Shown here one piece after another: positions 1-7,552 of a stretch of DNA of 8,727 nt (position 1 is its first letter; each line of letters opens with the position of its first letter). Source of the stretch: Lentisphaeria bacterium UBA1724 (lineage in GTDB: Bacteria; Verrucomicrobiota; Lentisphaeria; Oligosphaerales; Oligosphaeraceae); assembly GCA_002315885.1 (NCBI GenBank), contig DCIO01000092.1, forward strand, positions 1 through 8,727, written 5' to 3'. A program made the position numbers and the translations under genes. Under the pieces are notes generated by a model that saw only the letters and a program-made list of their open reading frames with translations, made no database searches and was not told the DNA's origin.

Positions 1-24
1 TCCTACAGGTCCTACAGGTCCTAC
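1..24. repeat. 9-bp tandem repeat array, truncated by window edge
   Basis: Two full copies and six bases of a third copy of the unit TCCTACAGG lie immediately upstream of the first gene. The array starts at base 1, so its true length is unknown. In one frame it reads Ser-Tyr-Arg repeats ending at a TGA (40-42) that overlaps the start codon; in another it reads Pro-Thr-Gly repeats with no stop before the gene. It could therefore be an intergenic microsatellite or the end of an upstream coding region. An intergenic repeat is my preferred reading. Confidence 0.7.
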
Positions 25-38
25 CATATCTTTGCCTC

Positions 39-2345
39 ATGATGTATCAATTGTTACGCATATTCTCTGTAGTGGTTCTCTTGCAAGCCACGCTCTTCGC
101 CCTGAACGTCCGTGATTTCGGGGCGAAAGGGGATGGTGTTACCGATGATACCGACGCCATCCAGCGTTGCATGGACCAGGCGGAGTCCAACGAATTCAAT
201 GTATTGGCGGGCTATTCCAAGGAATTGGGCTGGAGCGGCCATGGCGGTCACGGCACCAGTGGGGAAGTCTTTCTGCCCAAAGGGATCTATCGGCTCACAC
301 GGCCTCTTGTCAACGACTCCCGGCATTTCATGCTCCGTGGCGAAGAAGGGACTACGCTAGTTGGCGCTCCAGGACAGGATATCCTCTATCTCCATTGCAT
401 CGGCCGCGCCATTGTAGAAAAGGTCCATTTCCAGGGGGGGCGCATCCAGGTGAATATCTTCACCAACAACAATGACATGACCATGATCCGCCTGGATGGG
501 TGCTCCTTCACGGATCCCGAGTTGGAGAGCATCCGCGCCTACAACGCAAAGGCGAAAGAATGGCGTGGCATCCCCACCTATCTGGTCAACCGCGACGGCA
601 CCGCCCTGCCCCAACTGGCACCCAACCCCGAATACGAGACCTCACCCGGACTCCTGCCAAACTCCACGCTCTTCACCATCGTCAATTGCCATTTCACAGG
701 CAGCGCCACCTTCATCTCCGGAGGCAGCGACCAATTCGTGGTGGAAAATTCCGACTTCGAACGCATCGGCGGAACCCTGCCTATCTTCCACTGCACAGGA
801 CAATCCAATTTCCGAAATCTCAACGCCGTCTACAAAAATCCCGTCCCCGGCGGTCCCGAATACTGGATGTATCGCGGACCATACGGCAATCGTGAGGAAG
901 CCGAAATGGGCTGTGATGTGCTGGCCATGGAGAACTGCAAATTCGTCTGCGAGGACGGCGCAAAACTGGGCATCATGCGCAGTGCCCGCAAGGCGGCGTA
1001 TTACCACTCCGTCCTGCGTCTGAACCGCTGCCAACTGAAACTAGGCGGCACCCCCGTGGTCTCCATCGCCCCCGATACCTCCATCGGCATCATCGAATTC
1101 CAGGACAATGTCAATCTGGATGACAAAGTCGTTCCGTTGGTCGTCTTTGAGAAAGTCCCCACCTGGGAGGATTTTGAGACCAAGATCCGCTACAAGTGGT
1201 TTGATTTCGCGGCTGTGACCACCCAATACAAGTGCCTCAGCCGTGGCAACCAGGGATTTGACGAACGCCTCCCCGAAGTCCTGCGGCCTTTCTTCTGCGA
1301 GCCGCTTCCTGCGAATGAGCTGGCGAAGAGTGTCATCGAGAGCCGTCCCGCGGATGCCTGGCCCCAGGAAAAGGACTACACAGGCAAGACCATCCGGCCC
1401 GATTTCTCCCAGGGCGTCTCGGATACCAAGGCACTCAAGATCGCGTTCGGGCAGGCCCAGAAAGGCGATTGCGTCATTCTTCCTGGACGACGTCTGGCGG
1501 TTGACGAACCGCTGCTGGTCAATGCTGGTGTGGAAATCACCGCCGAAGGCACCGCCATGCTGCATGCGGTGGACGAAAAAGACCTCCTCTGCCTACTGGT
1601 CCTGACGGGCAACGGCGATTCCTTAATACGAAACATCGCTTTCGCCAACGGAAAGCACGCGGTGCAAATCCTCTCCAAGAGTTCCCGGCACGCCTTCCAG
1701 AACTGCCTCTTCCTGGCGCAAACCCAGACGGCCGTACAAGCGGAGAATCGCCCCGAAAGCATCCTCATCTCAGACTGCCTCTTCTTCACCCACGGCGGGC
1801 TTCAGACCGATGCCATCCATACCGAAATCCGCAAGAACTGGATCTGCAATGCCCCGAACATGGAAAACAGGGCATTCTTCAATCAATACGGCGACGAAAT
1901 GCTGATTGAATGCAACCTCTTTGTGCCCATTATGCCACGGGTCAATATCAGCGATTTCAAACCCAAACCCGAGTATGCTGACAAGAAAATCGGAAACAAC
2001 CTCCGATGGGTGGACAACCATAACGGCAAATTGATGTTCAATTGCTCACGACTCGGTGGCGAATTCGGCGGCATGACGCCCGCACACCTCTACGGAAACC
2101 ACGCCAGGCTTTTGTTCCGCGGAAGCTACTGCTGGTTCGGAAACTGCTACACAAAACAATGCATGGCATACTGCGTCGATTTGCCCGAATCCATCCTCTT
2201 CCAAAGCATCATCTTCAACGGCGAAAGCTGGCTGGGAAACGACTACCCATATAACCTGACCATCTATTCCGAAAAGAATAAAAAGGATATCCCAAAGGCC
2301 ATCATCCCACAAGCAAAATCCTCCGCAATTACTTTCTATAAGTAG
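39..2345 (+). CDS. Secreted tandem pectate-lyase-like beta-helix protein
   Basis: A 768-residue exported protein of the pectate lyase 3 / right-handed beta-helix superfamily. Residues 1-21 form a signal peptide (hydrophobic FSVVVLLQATLFA, likely cleavage after it). The mature protein opens with NVRDFGAKGDGVTDDTDA (residues 23-40), the typical family start, followed by GEVFLPKGIYRL (75-86). A second, weaker copy starts near residue 455: DFSQGVSDTKAL, then CVILPGRRLAVDEPL (478-492). The protein therefore looks like two consecutive helices joined by a linker around residues 375-450. Family members are polysaccharide lyases, glycosidases, epimerases or non-catalytic binders; I see no residue set that fixes the activity or substrate. 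ATG occurs twice in a row (39 and 42) and either could be the start; neither has a Shine-Dalgarno site. Clear TAG stop, and a 243-base gap before the next gene, so probably its own transcript. Very sure of the coding region and fold, unsure of the function. Confidence 0.9.
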   Translation: MMYQLLRIFSVVVLLQATLFALNVRDFGAKGDGVTDDTDAIQRCMDQAESNEFNVLAGYSKELGWSGHGGHGTSGEVFLPKGIYRLTRPLVNDSRHFMLRGEEGTTLVGAPGQDILYLHCIGRAIVEKVHFQGGRIQVNIFTNNNDMTMIRLDGCSFTDPELESIRAYNAKAKEWRGIPTYLVNRDGTALPQLAPNPEYETSPGLLPNSTLFTIVNCHFTGSATFISGGSDQFVVENSDFERIGGTLPIFHCTGQSNFRNLNAVYKNPVPGGPEYWMYRGPYGNREEAEMGCDVLAMENCKFVCEDGAKLGIMRSARKAAYYHSVLRLNRCQLKLGGTPVVSIAPDTSIGIIEFQDNVNLDDKVVPLVVFEKVPTWEDFETKIRYKWFDFAAVTTQYKCLSRGNQGFDERLPEVLRPFFCEPLPANELAKSVIESRPADAWPQEKDYTGKTIRPDFSQGVSDTKALKIAFGQAQKGDCVILPGRRLAVDEPLLVNAGVEITAEGTAMLHAVDEKDLLCLLVLTGNGDSLIRNIAFANGKHAVQILSKSSRHAFQNCLFLAQTQTAVQAENRPESILISDCLFFTHGGLQTDAIHTEIRKNWICNAPNMENRAFFNQYGDEMLIECNLFVPIMPRVNISDFKPKPEYADKKIGNNLRWVDNHNGKLMFNCSRLGGEFGGMTPAHLYGNHARLLFRGSYCWFGNCYTKQCMAYCVDLPESILFQSIIFNGESWLGNDYPYNLTIYSEKNKKDIPKAIIPQAKSSAITFYK

Positions 2346-2378
2346 GTGCCGTTTCCGGAACCAAGTTCAGTAGCTGCC

Positions 2379-2413
2379 GCCGCTCGTCCGCAAGTGCCAG
2401 CGGAACGAGTGGC
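2379..2413 (+). other. GC-rich bulged hairpin downstream of beta-helix gene
   Basis: Bases 2379-2391 pair with 2400-2413 in a 13-pair stem with one G-T pair and one bulged A (2404), around an 8-base loop. It lies 34 bases after the beta-helix gene stop. No T-run follows on the plus strand; the next bases are AT-mixed with a small 6-bp dyad (ATTATG / CATAAT, 2415-2433). It may act as an mRNA 3' end or weak terminator, but it is not a textbook intrinsic terminator. Confidence 0.45.
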
Positions 2414-2504
2414 AATTATGCAAAAAACATAATGATTTATCTAAAAAATATATCTTTTTGTCTATCAACAGGCTCTATATTAACACGGAAGACGAAGAAT
2501 TTTC
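2414..2504 (+). promoter_or_regulatory. AT-rich probable promoter region of the four-gene operon
   Basis: This stretch is strongly AT-rich compared with its surroundings and is the only plausible place for a promoter of the operon starting at 2589. TATATT at 2476-2481 is a possible -10 element; a T-rich stretch (2454-2459) lies about 16 bases upstream, but no good TTGACA-like box is present. Sigma-factor preferences of this lineage are not evident from the sequence, so the position is tentative. Confidence 0.3.
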
Positions 2505-2536
2505 TGTGTAGGAATGCCAGTGAAATTCCCTACACA
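2505..2536 (+). promoter_or_regulatory. Interrupted inverted repeat in the operon leader
   Basis: TGTGTAGGAAT (2505-2515) and ATTCCCTACACA (2525-2536) are inverted copies that match fully except for one extra C in the right arm, around a 9-base spacer. The element lies 53-84 bases before the SUMF1-like start. It could be a regulator binding site or an RNA hairpin in the 5' leader. No T-run follows, so it is not a terminator. Confidence 0.45.
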
Positions 2537-2588
2537 AATTAGATTATCAGACGATTCCGAAAACCAATCCCAATCTTTTCTGACCACC

Positions 2589-3380
2589 ATGAAAATTTCT
2601 GCGATTTTGTTGTTGTGTGCCTGTGTCTCTTTTGCAGGCGAGATGATTTTGGTCCAGGGTGGCACCTTCACCATGGGTGATGCCAAGAGCAAGAAGAATG
2701 ACGAAGCACCCCACGAGGTGACTGTCTCCTCCTTCTACATGGACAAATGCGAGGTCACCCAGCAGGAATACGAGGCCATCATGGGGCAGAATCCCTCCCA
2801 TTTCCAGAAGGCCGACGCACCTGTGGAACGCATTCGCTGGACGGACGCCGCGCTCTATTGCAACAAGCGTTCTGTGGCGGAGGGCTTGACTCCCTGCTAT
2901 ACTCCCCGCACCTGGGAGTGCAATTTCGAGGCCAATGGCTATCGCCTCCCCACCGAAGCCGAGTGGGAATTCGCCTGCCGTGGCGGTTCCACGGGGAAGT
3001 TCTTCTTTGAGGGCACCGAAAAGAATCTGGGCGACTACGCCTGGTTGCGGAACAACTCCGACGACCGTACCAACTCCGTGGGCAAGAAGAAGGCCAATCC
3101 CCTGGGCTTCTTCGATTTCTACGGCAATGTCTGCGAGTGGTGCAACGACTTCTACACCGAGAAACCCGAAGGCGGCAAGGACCCCAAGGGCCCCGCTACT
3201 GGCGCCAAGCGCGTGATCCGCGGTGGTTCCTGGCAGGACCGCCCCAAGAATATCTCCAGCTCCGCACGCTTTGCGGACGACCCCGCCACCGCGGATATCT
3301 GCCTGGGCTATGACACCTACGGCTTCCGCTGTGTCCGCAAGGCCGAAAAGGCCCCCGCCGCCGCTCCCGCCGAAAAATAA
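2589..3380 (+). CDS. Secreted SUMF1/FGE-like domain protein without catalytic Cys pair
   Basis: A 263-residue exported protein made of one formylglycine-generating-enzyme (SUMF1, FGE-sulfatase) fold. An ATG 75 bases upstream (2514) is in frame, but I chose 2589 because it begins a clean signal peptide, MKISAILLLCACVSFAG, with cleavage near residue 16. Family landmarks follow in order: MILVQGGTFTMGD (19-31), the PHEVTVSSFYMDKCEVT region (41-57), GYRLPTEAEWEFACRGG (117-133), GNVCEW (179-184), RVIRGGSW (208-215) and GFRCVR (245-250). In true FGE, RGGS is followed by two cysteines spaced C-x4-C that activate sulfatases; here that stretch (WQDRPKNISSSAR) has none. It is therefore probably not a sulfatase activator. 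Related Cys-less proteins are common in PVC bacteria and may bind ligands or have other redox or structural roles. The tail is Ala/Pro-rich (APAAAPAEK). It is the first gene of a probable operon; the MBOAT gene starts 19 bases after its stop. The role in the operon is unknown. Confidence 0.9.
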   Translation: MKISAILLLCACVSFAGEMILVQGGTFTMGDAKSKKNDEAPHEVTVSSFYMDKCEVTQQEYEAIMGQNPSHFQKADAPVERIRWTDAALYCNKRSVAEGLTPCYTPRTWECNFEANGYRLPTEAEWEFACRGGSTGKFFFEGTEKNLGDYAWLRNNSDDRTNSVGKKKANPLGFFDFYGNVCEWCNDFYTEKPEGGKDPKGPATGAKRVIRGGSWQDRPKNISSSARFADDPATADICLGYDTYGFRCVRKAEKAPAAAPAEK

Positions 3381-3399
3381 CCGCCAAATCTGACTCGCC

Positions 3400-4770
3400 A
3401 TGCTCTTTCAGACCTGGAATTTCCTGGCCTTCTTCCTGCCGGTCCTGGCACTCTATCTTCTGTTGCGGAAGACCATATTGCGCCTGCCATTGTTGCTGGT
3501 TGCATCATACGTCTTCTATGCCTGCTGGGACTGGCGCTTCCCAATCTTCCTGCTGATTATCACCACGGCGGACTACTTTATTGGCCGTGGCCTGGAACAC
3601 CACCGCAAATGGTGGCTCCTGGGACTTAGCCTGCTATTGAACCTGGGCGTCCTATGCGCCTTCAAATACCTGGGCTTCCTGATGGAAAACCTCCAGTGGG
3701 TCCTGGATTTGTGCCATGTGGAGACGGAGTTGCCTAAGGTGGAGTGGATCCTCCCTGTGGGACTCTCATTCTTTACCTTCAAGTCCATGAGCTATACCTG
3801 CGATCTCTATCTGGGACGGGGACGATGCGAACACAACTATCTGGCTTACGCCACATACGTCTCCTTCTTCCCACAGCTGGTGGCAGGTCCCATCGAACGC
3901 GCCACCACCCTGATTCCACAGCTGAAACACGCCATGCCCGTGAAGGCGGATGATATCGCCCTGGGACTCTCCGTCTTCGTCTCCGGACTCTTCAAGAAAA
4001 TCGTCATGGCGGATATGCTGGCAGTCTATGTGGACCGGGTCTTCGACGACCCAACCTCGTACGGCGGCGCCGCACTCCTCTGGGCCTCTTTCGCATTCTC
4101 CTGGCAAATCTACTTCGATTTCTCAGGATACAGCGATATGGCACGTGGCGTGGCGCGACTGATGGGCTTCCGCACACTGCTGAATTTCGACAACCCCTAC
4201 TCCTCGGTGGATGTGCGGGATTTCTGGCGCAGATGGCATATCTCCCTATCCAGCTGGTTCCGGGACTACGTCTATATCCCCATGGGGGGCGGACGATGCA
4301 TCAAAATCCGCGTCTGGTGGAATCTCCTGGTCACCATGCTGGTGTCGGGACTGTGGCATGGCGCCGCCTGGACCTTCCTGGTCTGGGGCGGTCTCAATGG
4401 CCTGGGAAGCATCGTCTCTTCATTCTTTGACAAATCCAACTGGTACCAGAAGATTCCCAAGTTGCTGAAGCAGGTGGTGGTCTTCCTGTTCATTACCGTC
4501 ACGTGGGTATTCTTCCGGGCATCCACCTTCCAGGATGCCTTCGATGTGCTGAAGGGCATCTTCACCTGGGAGGAAGGGGAAAGCCTCTTCCCCTGGATCC
4601 CCGCAACGCTGGTGCTCTGCACTTGGGCATACGGCCTGCTGTGGAGCAGCCGCTTCCGCGGTTTCCTGGAGCGCCGTCCCTGCCGCATTGTGGCCACCGC
4701 AATGGCCATCATCCTGATTCTCCTGCTGGGTGCGGGAGCAAACTCCCAATTCATCTACCAGCAGTTCTAA
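3400..4770 (+). CDS. MBOAT family membrane O-acyltransferase (AlgI/DltB-like)
   Basis: A 456-residue polytopic inner-membrane protein of the MBOAT family. It carries the family marks of the AlgI/PatA/DltB branch: SYVFYACWDWRF (36-47), PVGLSFFTFKSMSY (119-132), SFFPQLVAGPIER (155-167), DFSGYSDMARGVARLMGF (240-257), NPYSSVDVRDFWRRWHISLSSW (265-286) and SGLWHGAAWTFLVWGG (316-331). His320 in LWHG is the conserved catalytic histidine of the family; His280 in RRWHIS is also conserved. The ending, SQFIYQQF, resembles the common C-terminus of alginate O-acetyltransferase-like proteins. Length is normal for the group. Such proteins take an acyl group from a cytoplasmic donor and pass it across the membrane, normally to an SGNH-type partner; that partner appears to be the next gene, 4 bases downstream. 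The sequence does not tell which acyl group or which polymer is involved, so I do not give it the name algI. Confidence 0.95.
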   Translation: MLFQTWNFLAFFLPVLALYLLLRKTILRLPLLLVASYVFYACWDWRFPIFLLIITTADYFIGRGLEHHRKWWLLGLSLLLNLGVLCAFKYLGFLMENLQWVLDLCHVETELPKVEWILPVGLSFFTFKSMSYTCDLYLGRGRCEHNYLAYATYVSFFPQLVAGPIERATTLIPQLKHAMPVKADDIALGLSVFVSGLFKKIVMADMLAVYVDRVFDDPTSYGGAALLWASFAFSWQIYFDFSGYSDMARGVARLMGFRTLLNFDNPYSSVDVRDFWRRWHISLSSWFRDYVYIPMGGGRCIKIRVWWNLLVTMLVSGLWHGAAWTFLVWGGLNGLGSIVSSFFDKSNWYQKIPKLLKQVVVFLFITVTWVFFRASTFQDAFDVLKGIFTWEEGESLFPWIPATLVLCTWAYGLLWSSRFRGFLERRPCRIVATAMAIILILLLGAGANSQFIYQQF

Positions 4771-4774
4771 TATC

Positions 4775-5881
4775 ATGGCACGCATCTCACTCAAAAAAAT
4801 ACCCGTGAATTCCAACGGGCTCTATCTGTACCTGTGGGAATTGCTGGCCGTGGCCATCGTCGTCCTGACGCTGGTTTGGGGCGTCCTGCCACTCTGGCAC
4901 CGCCAGAAACTCCAGGTCACTCTCCCCGAGAATTTCCGCTTCTCCTATCAATTGCGAGACGACTATCTGCTCTACCGCGCGATGGTTCGTGAGGCATGCT
5001 CCAAATACGACAACCTCTTCCTGGGAGATTCCGTAATCTGGGGCATGTATGTCCGAAACGACAGCACCCTCCCCGCACTCATCAATCAGAAACTTGGAAA
5101 GGAGACCTGCGGAAACATCGCCATTGATGGCCTCCATCCCATTGCCATGGAGGGCCTCATGAAGCAGTGCGCAAATGAAATCCACGGCAAGCGCGTATTC
5201 CTCTACTTCAATCCCCTGTGGGTTACCTCGCAGGATTATGACCTGACGGGGGAAGGCACTGCCACCGTCAACCACCCCCGGTTGCTTCCGCAGTTCGATT
5301 TCTCGCTGACCAACTACCACGGCACCCTGAAAGAGCGCTGCAATGCGAAGCTGGAACAGATGCTGGATTTCTACGCCATGCTCCACCACCTGCGGGTCTG
5401 CTTCTATGACAATCGGGATTTCAAGACCTACATCGCAAAGCATCCCGACGAAAATCCCCTCTCACGCATCCGCATGGAACTCTCCCCCATTGAGGAAGGT
5501 CATACCTCCAATGCTACGATGGATTGGTATGAAAGCGGCATCGCCGAACAGAATTGGCCCTGGATTGACTTGACCGCTTCTCGGCAGTTCCAGGCATTCC
5601 GCAATACCGCATTGATGCTGCGCCAGAACGGCAATGAAGTCGTGGTCCTGCTGGGAACCATCAATCCTTTCATGCAGAACCCCGAATGTCTGGAACGATA
5701 CCGCAAACTGATGGCACAGGCTGAAGAACTGCTTTCCCAGGCGAAGGATTCTTCCGGAAACACGCTGGTCGTTCTCCCTGAACTCCCATCGGAAGAATAC
5801 GGCGATTCCAGCCATCCTCTCATGAAGGGCTACGACCGCCTCGCCGATTTCCTCATCTCAAAAGGTCTCTTCCAACAATAA
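4775..5881 (+). CDS. Membrane-anchored SGNH/DltD-like acyltransferase partner
   Basis: A 368-residue protein with a short basic N-terminus, one transmembrane segment (about residues 18-40, LYLYLWELLAVAIVVLTLVWG) and a large periplasmic domain. SGNH-hydrolase marks are visible: LFLGDSVIWG (81-90) with Ser86 as likely nucleophile, and D344-S-S-H347 in YGDSSHPLMKGYDRLADFL, which supplies the Asp-x-x-His pair. VFLYFNPLWV (141-150) resembles the SPQWF region of DltD, and Asn297 in GTINPF is another candidate block residue. Together with the MBOAT gene 4 bases upstream this makes an AlgI/AlgJ- or DltB/DltD-type pair in which the SGNH domain moves the acyl group onto the final acceptor or regulates this step. 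An in-frame ATG at 4730 would overlap the MBOAT gene; 4775 is preferred as it gives a normal signal-anchor. The following gene starts 7 bases after its stop. The fold is likely, the acceptor unknown, and DltD versus AlgJ kinship is not resolved. Confidence 0.8.
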   Translation: MARISLKKIPVNSNGLYLYLWELLAVAIVVLTLVWGVLPLWHRQKLQVTLPENFRFSYQLRDDYLLYRAMVREACSKYDNLFLGDSVIWGMYVRNDSTLPALINQKLGKETCGNIAIDGLHPIAMEGLMKQCANEIHGKRVFLYFNPLWVTSQDYDLTGEGTATVNHPRLLPQFDFSLTNYHGTLKERCNAKLEQMLDFYAMLHHLRVCFYDNRDFKTYIAKHPDENPLSRIRMELSPIEEGHTSNATMDWYESGIAEQNWPWIDLTASRQFQAFRNTALMLRQNGNEVVVLLGTINPFMQNPECLERYRKLMAQAEELLSQAKDSSGNTLVVLPELPSEEYGDSSHPLMKGYDRLADFLISKGLFQQ

Positions 5882-5888
5882 CACTACC

Positions 5889-7529
5889 ATGAAACACCTG
5901 ACTGCTTTACTGCTGTTCCTTCTCTGCGCTACATCTTTCGCCCTGGAATGTGCCTGCGGACAGGGCGCATTGCGCCTGACTTGGGAAAATGACGGCCTGG
6001 TACGCGTCTTCGCCAAAGACGCCACGGAGCCCCTGCTGGAAATCGCACCGTCTCTGAAAGGCGAGGTCACGGCGGAAGTCACTCCCCGCGGTTGGCTCAA
6101 ATACGACATCCTTTCTTTGCGCACTGCGGAGTCCTCCATCGGCATCAAGGTCGAACGGAATCGCCCCGTATTCACCATCAGCGTGTGCCGCAATGCCTCC
6201 CCTGTGGAGGTGCGCTGGAATGCCCAGGCGGTGGTTCTGCCGGATGTGCTGGCGGAGGACATCGTGCTGGAGGCGGCTGGACAGGAGCGCGCACTCCCGC
6301 CCTTCATGCCCATGTATCTGGGACTGCTCCAGGGCGGGAACACCATGGTCACCGTCATGCCTGGTCAGACCCATCAGCCCGCCATCCTCTCCGCGGATCT
6401 GCAGACACTGACTCTGAATATGCAGAACAATGACGACTACGGCTTCCTGGTCACCGCCGCACCTGGCGTCTGGCATCAGGCATTCCTCCCCGAAAACGAG
6501 GGAGACAAAATCACCGACGAGAGCTGGAACCCGCCCTATCCCGCCCAGTGGAAAGGCGCAATCCCCATGGAACAGGATTTCCTGGCATCCGGCGACGGCA
6601 GCCACAACTGCTGGGGCGTGACCACCATCGGCACCAAGCCCGACGGCACCACACCCGCCGCATTTTGTATGAGCAACCGCTGTGTCATGACCAACGTGGG
6701 CTCCCGACAGACCTGGCTGGGCGGCTTCGAAGGCAATTTCCATTATCCCATCGAGTTCCAGGATGGGAAGCTGATTCTCCAGCATCCCCGCTTCCAGATT
6801 CGCGACCGGGTGAAGTGCTCCACCGTCAAACCCGTCTATTTCTACGCCTTCCAGAAGAGTGACAAGACTCCGAAGGAAGTCATCATGCCCTGGGATGCCC
6901 TCCTGCCCTGGAATCAGCGATACTTTTTCTCCAACAACCACTTCGCAGCCACACCCGCTACCTGCTCCATCACCGAACAGGTGGAAAAGATCTTCTACAA
7001 AGGCGATTCTCTCAACCAGCAGAAGGAAATCCATCAGCAACTGCTCTCCATGCAGTTCTTCGTGGAAGGCATCCGCGGACGCATCGAGAATTTCCGCCAG
7101 TGGAAGGAGGCCATCCTGATCGACGCCGACCGGGCATGCCGAGTGGACGCCGCGCTGGAGACCGAAAAGGCGAAGTTGGCTGACATCCTGATGGACGTGG
7201 ATGCGCTGTATGACGCCGCCCTGCCCGTCATCCAGACCCCCGACGTGGTGGAGGAATACTCCCGACAGGTCTGGGAAATCGCCAAGTCCGAAGACGATGA
7301 CGATGAAAAAGAGGACGCCGCGAAGGAGTTGGGACGCAAGATCCGCACCATCGGCGGCGGCCAGGACAACCTGAATGCAAAGTTCCGCCACATCGCCAAG
7401 AATATCCGCTTCCAGGCAATCCAGAACTATATGGCATCCACCAACCCCGAGGTCAGCGCATTCTGGGGAAATGCCTACCGCGAAACCGAACCGCTCCTCC
7501 AGGGATACTTCGGACACGACGGAAAATAA
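5889..7529 (+). CDS. Secreted protein of unknown family (beta-rich plus helical domain)
   Basis: I do not recognise this 546-residue protein. Residues 1-18 are a clear signal peptide (KHLTALLLFLLCATSFA). The mature part begins LECACGQGALRLTWENDGLVRVFAKD and stays beta-rich and aromatic-rich to about residue 345; the first 100 residues recall the N-terminal beta-sandwich of some glycoside hydrolases (GH31-like), but only by general look. Residues about 360-545 are predicted by eye to be helical, with an acidic run (SEDDDDEKED, 467-476) and a conserved-looking end (AFWGNAYRETEPLLQGYFG, 524-542). Eleven cysteines are present, including Cys21 and Cys23 just after the signal peptide, which would suit disulfides in the periplasm or outside. 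No catalytic motif stands out. It is the last gene of the four-gene operon, 7 bases after the SGNH gene, and a strong terminator follows. By position it may bind or process the polymer acylated by the MBOAT/SGNH pair; this is inference from context only. Confidence 0.88.
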   Translation: MKHLTALLLFLLCATSFALECACGQGALRLTWENDGLVRVFAKDATEPLLEIAPSLKGEVTAEVTPRGWLKYDILSLRTAESSIGIKVERNRPVFTISVCRNASPVEVRWNAQAVVLPDVLAEDIVLEAAGQERALPPFMPMYLGLLQGGNTMVTVMPGQTHQPAILSADLQTLTLNMQNNDDYGFLVTAAPGVWHQAFLPENEGDKITDESWNPPYPAQWKGAIPMEQDFLASGDGSHNCWGVTTIGTKPDGTTPAAFCMSNRCVMTNVGSRQTWLGGFEGNFHYPIEFQDGKLILQHPRFQIRDRVKCSTVKPVYFYAFQKSDKTPKEVIMPWDALLPWNQRYFFSNNHFAATPATCSITEQVEKIFYKGDSLNQQKEIHQQLLSMQFFVEGIRGRIENFRQWKEAILIDADRACRVDAALETEKAKLADILMDVDALYDAALPVIQTPDVVEEYSRQVWEIAKSEDDDDEKEDAAKELGRKIRTIGGGQDNLNAKFRHIAKNIRFQAIQNYMASTNPEVSAFWGNAYRETEPLLQGYFGHDGK

Positions 7530-7552
7530 GGCATCATACTGACACCCCTGAA

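Noticed and set aside
2514..2588. Longer start for the SUMF1-like gene
   Set aside because: It would place 25 polar residues before a textbook signal peptide and cover the leader dyad.
2589..3380. Active sulfatase-maturing enzyme linked to sulfated glycan degradation
   Set aside because: The catalytic cysteine pair is missing and no sulfatase gene is present in the window.
2547..3401. 284-codon minus-strand frame opposite the SUMF1-like gene
   Set aside because: The plus-strand product is a clear family member; the antisense protein is Gly/Ala/Val-rich with no motif.
4730..4774. Longer start for the SGNH gene overlapping the MBOAT gene
   Set aside because: The extra 15 residues are polar and uninformative; the ATG at 4775 gives a normal membrane anchor and gene spacing.
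5907..7517. Long open reading frame (536 codons) on the minus strand opposite the unknown secreted gene
   Set aside because: The plus-strand frame has a signal peptide, tight operon spacing and a terminator; the antisense product is low in order, rich in Gly/His/Val and has no recognisable motif. It reflects GC-biased third positions.
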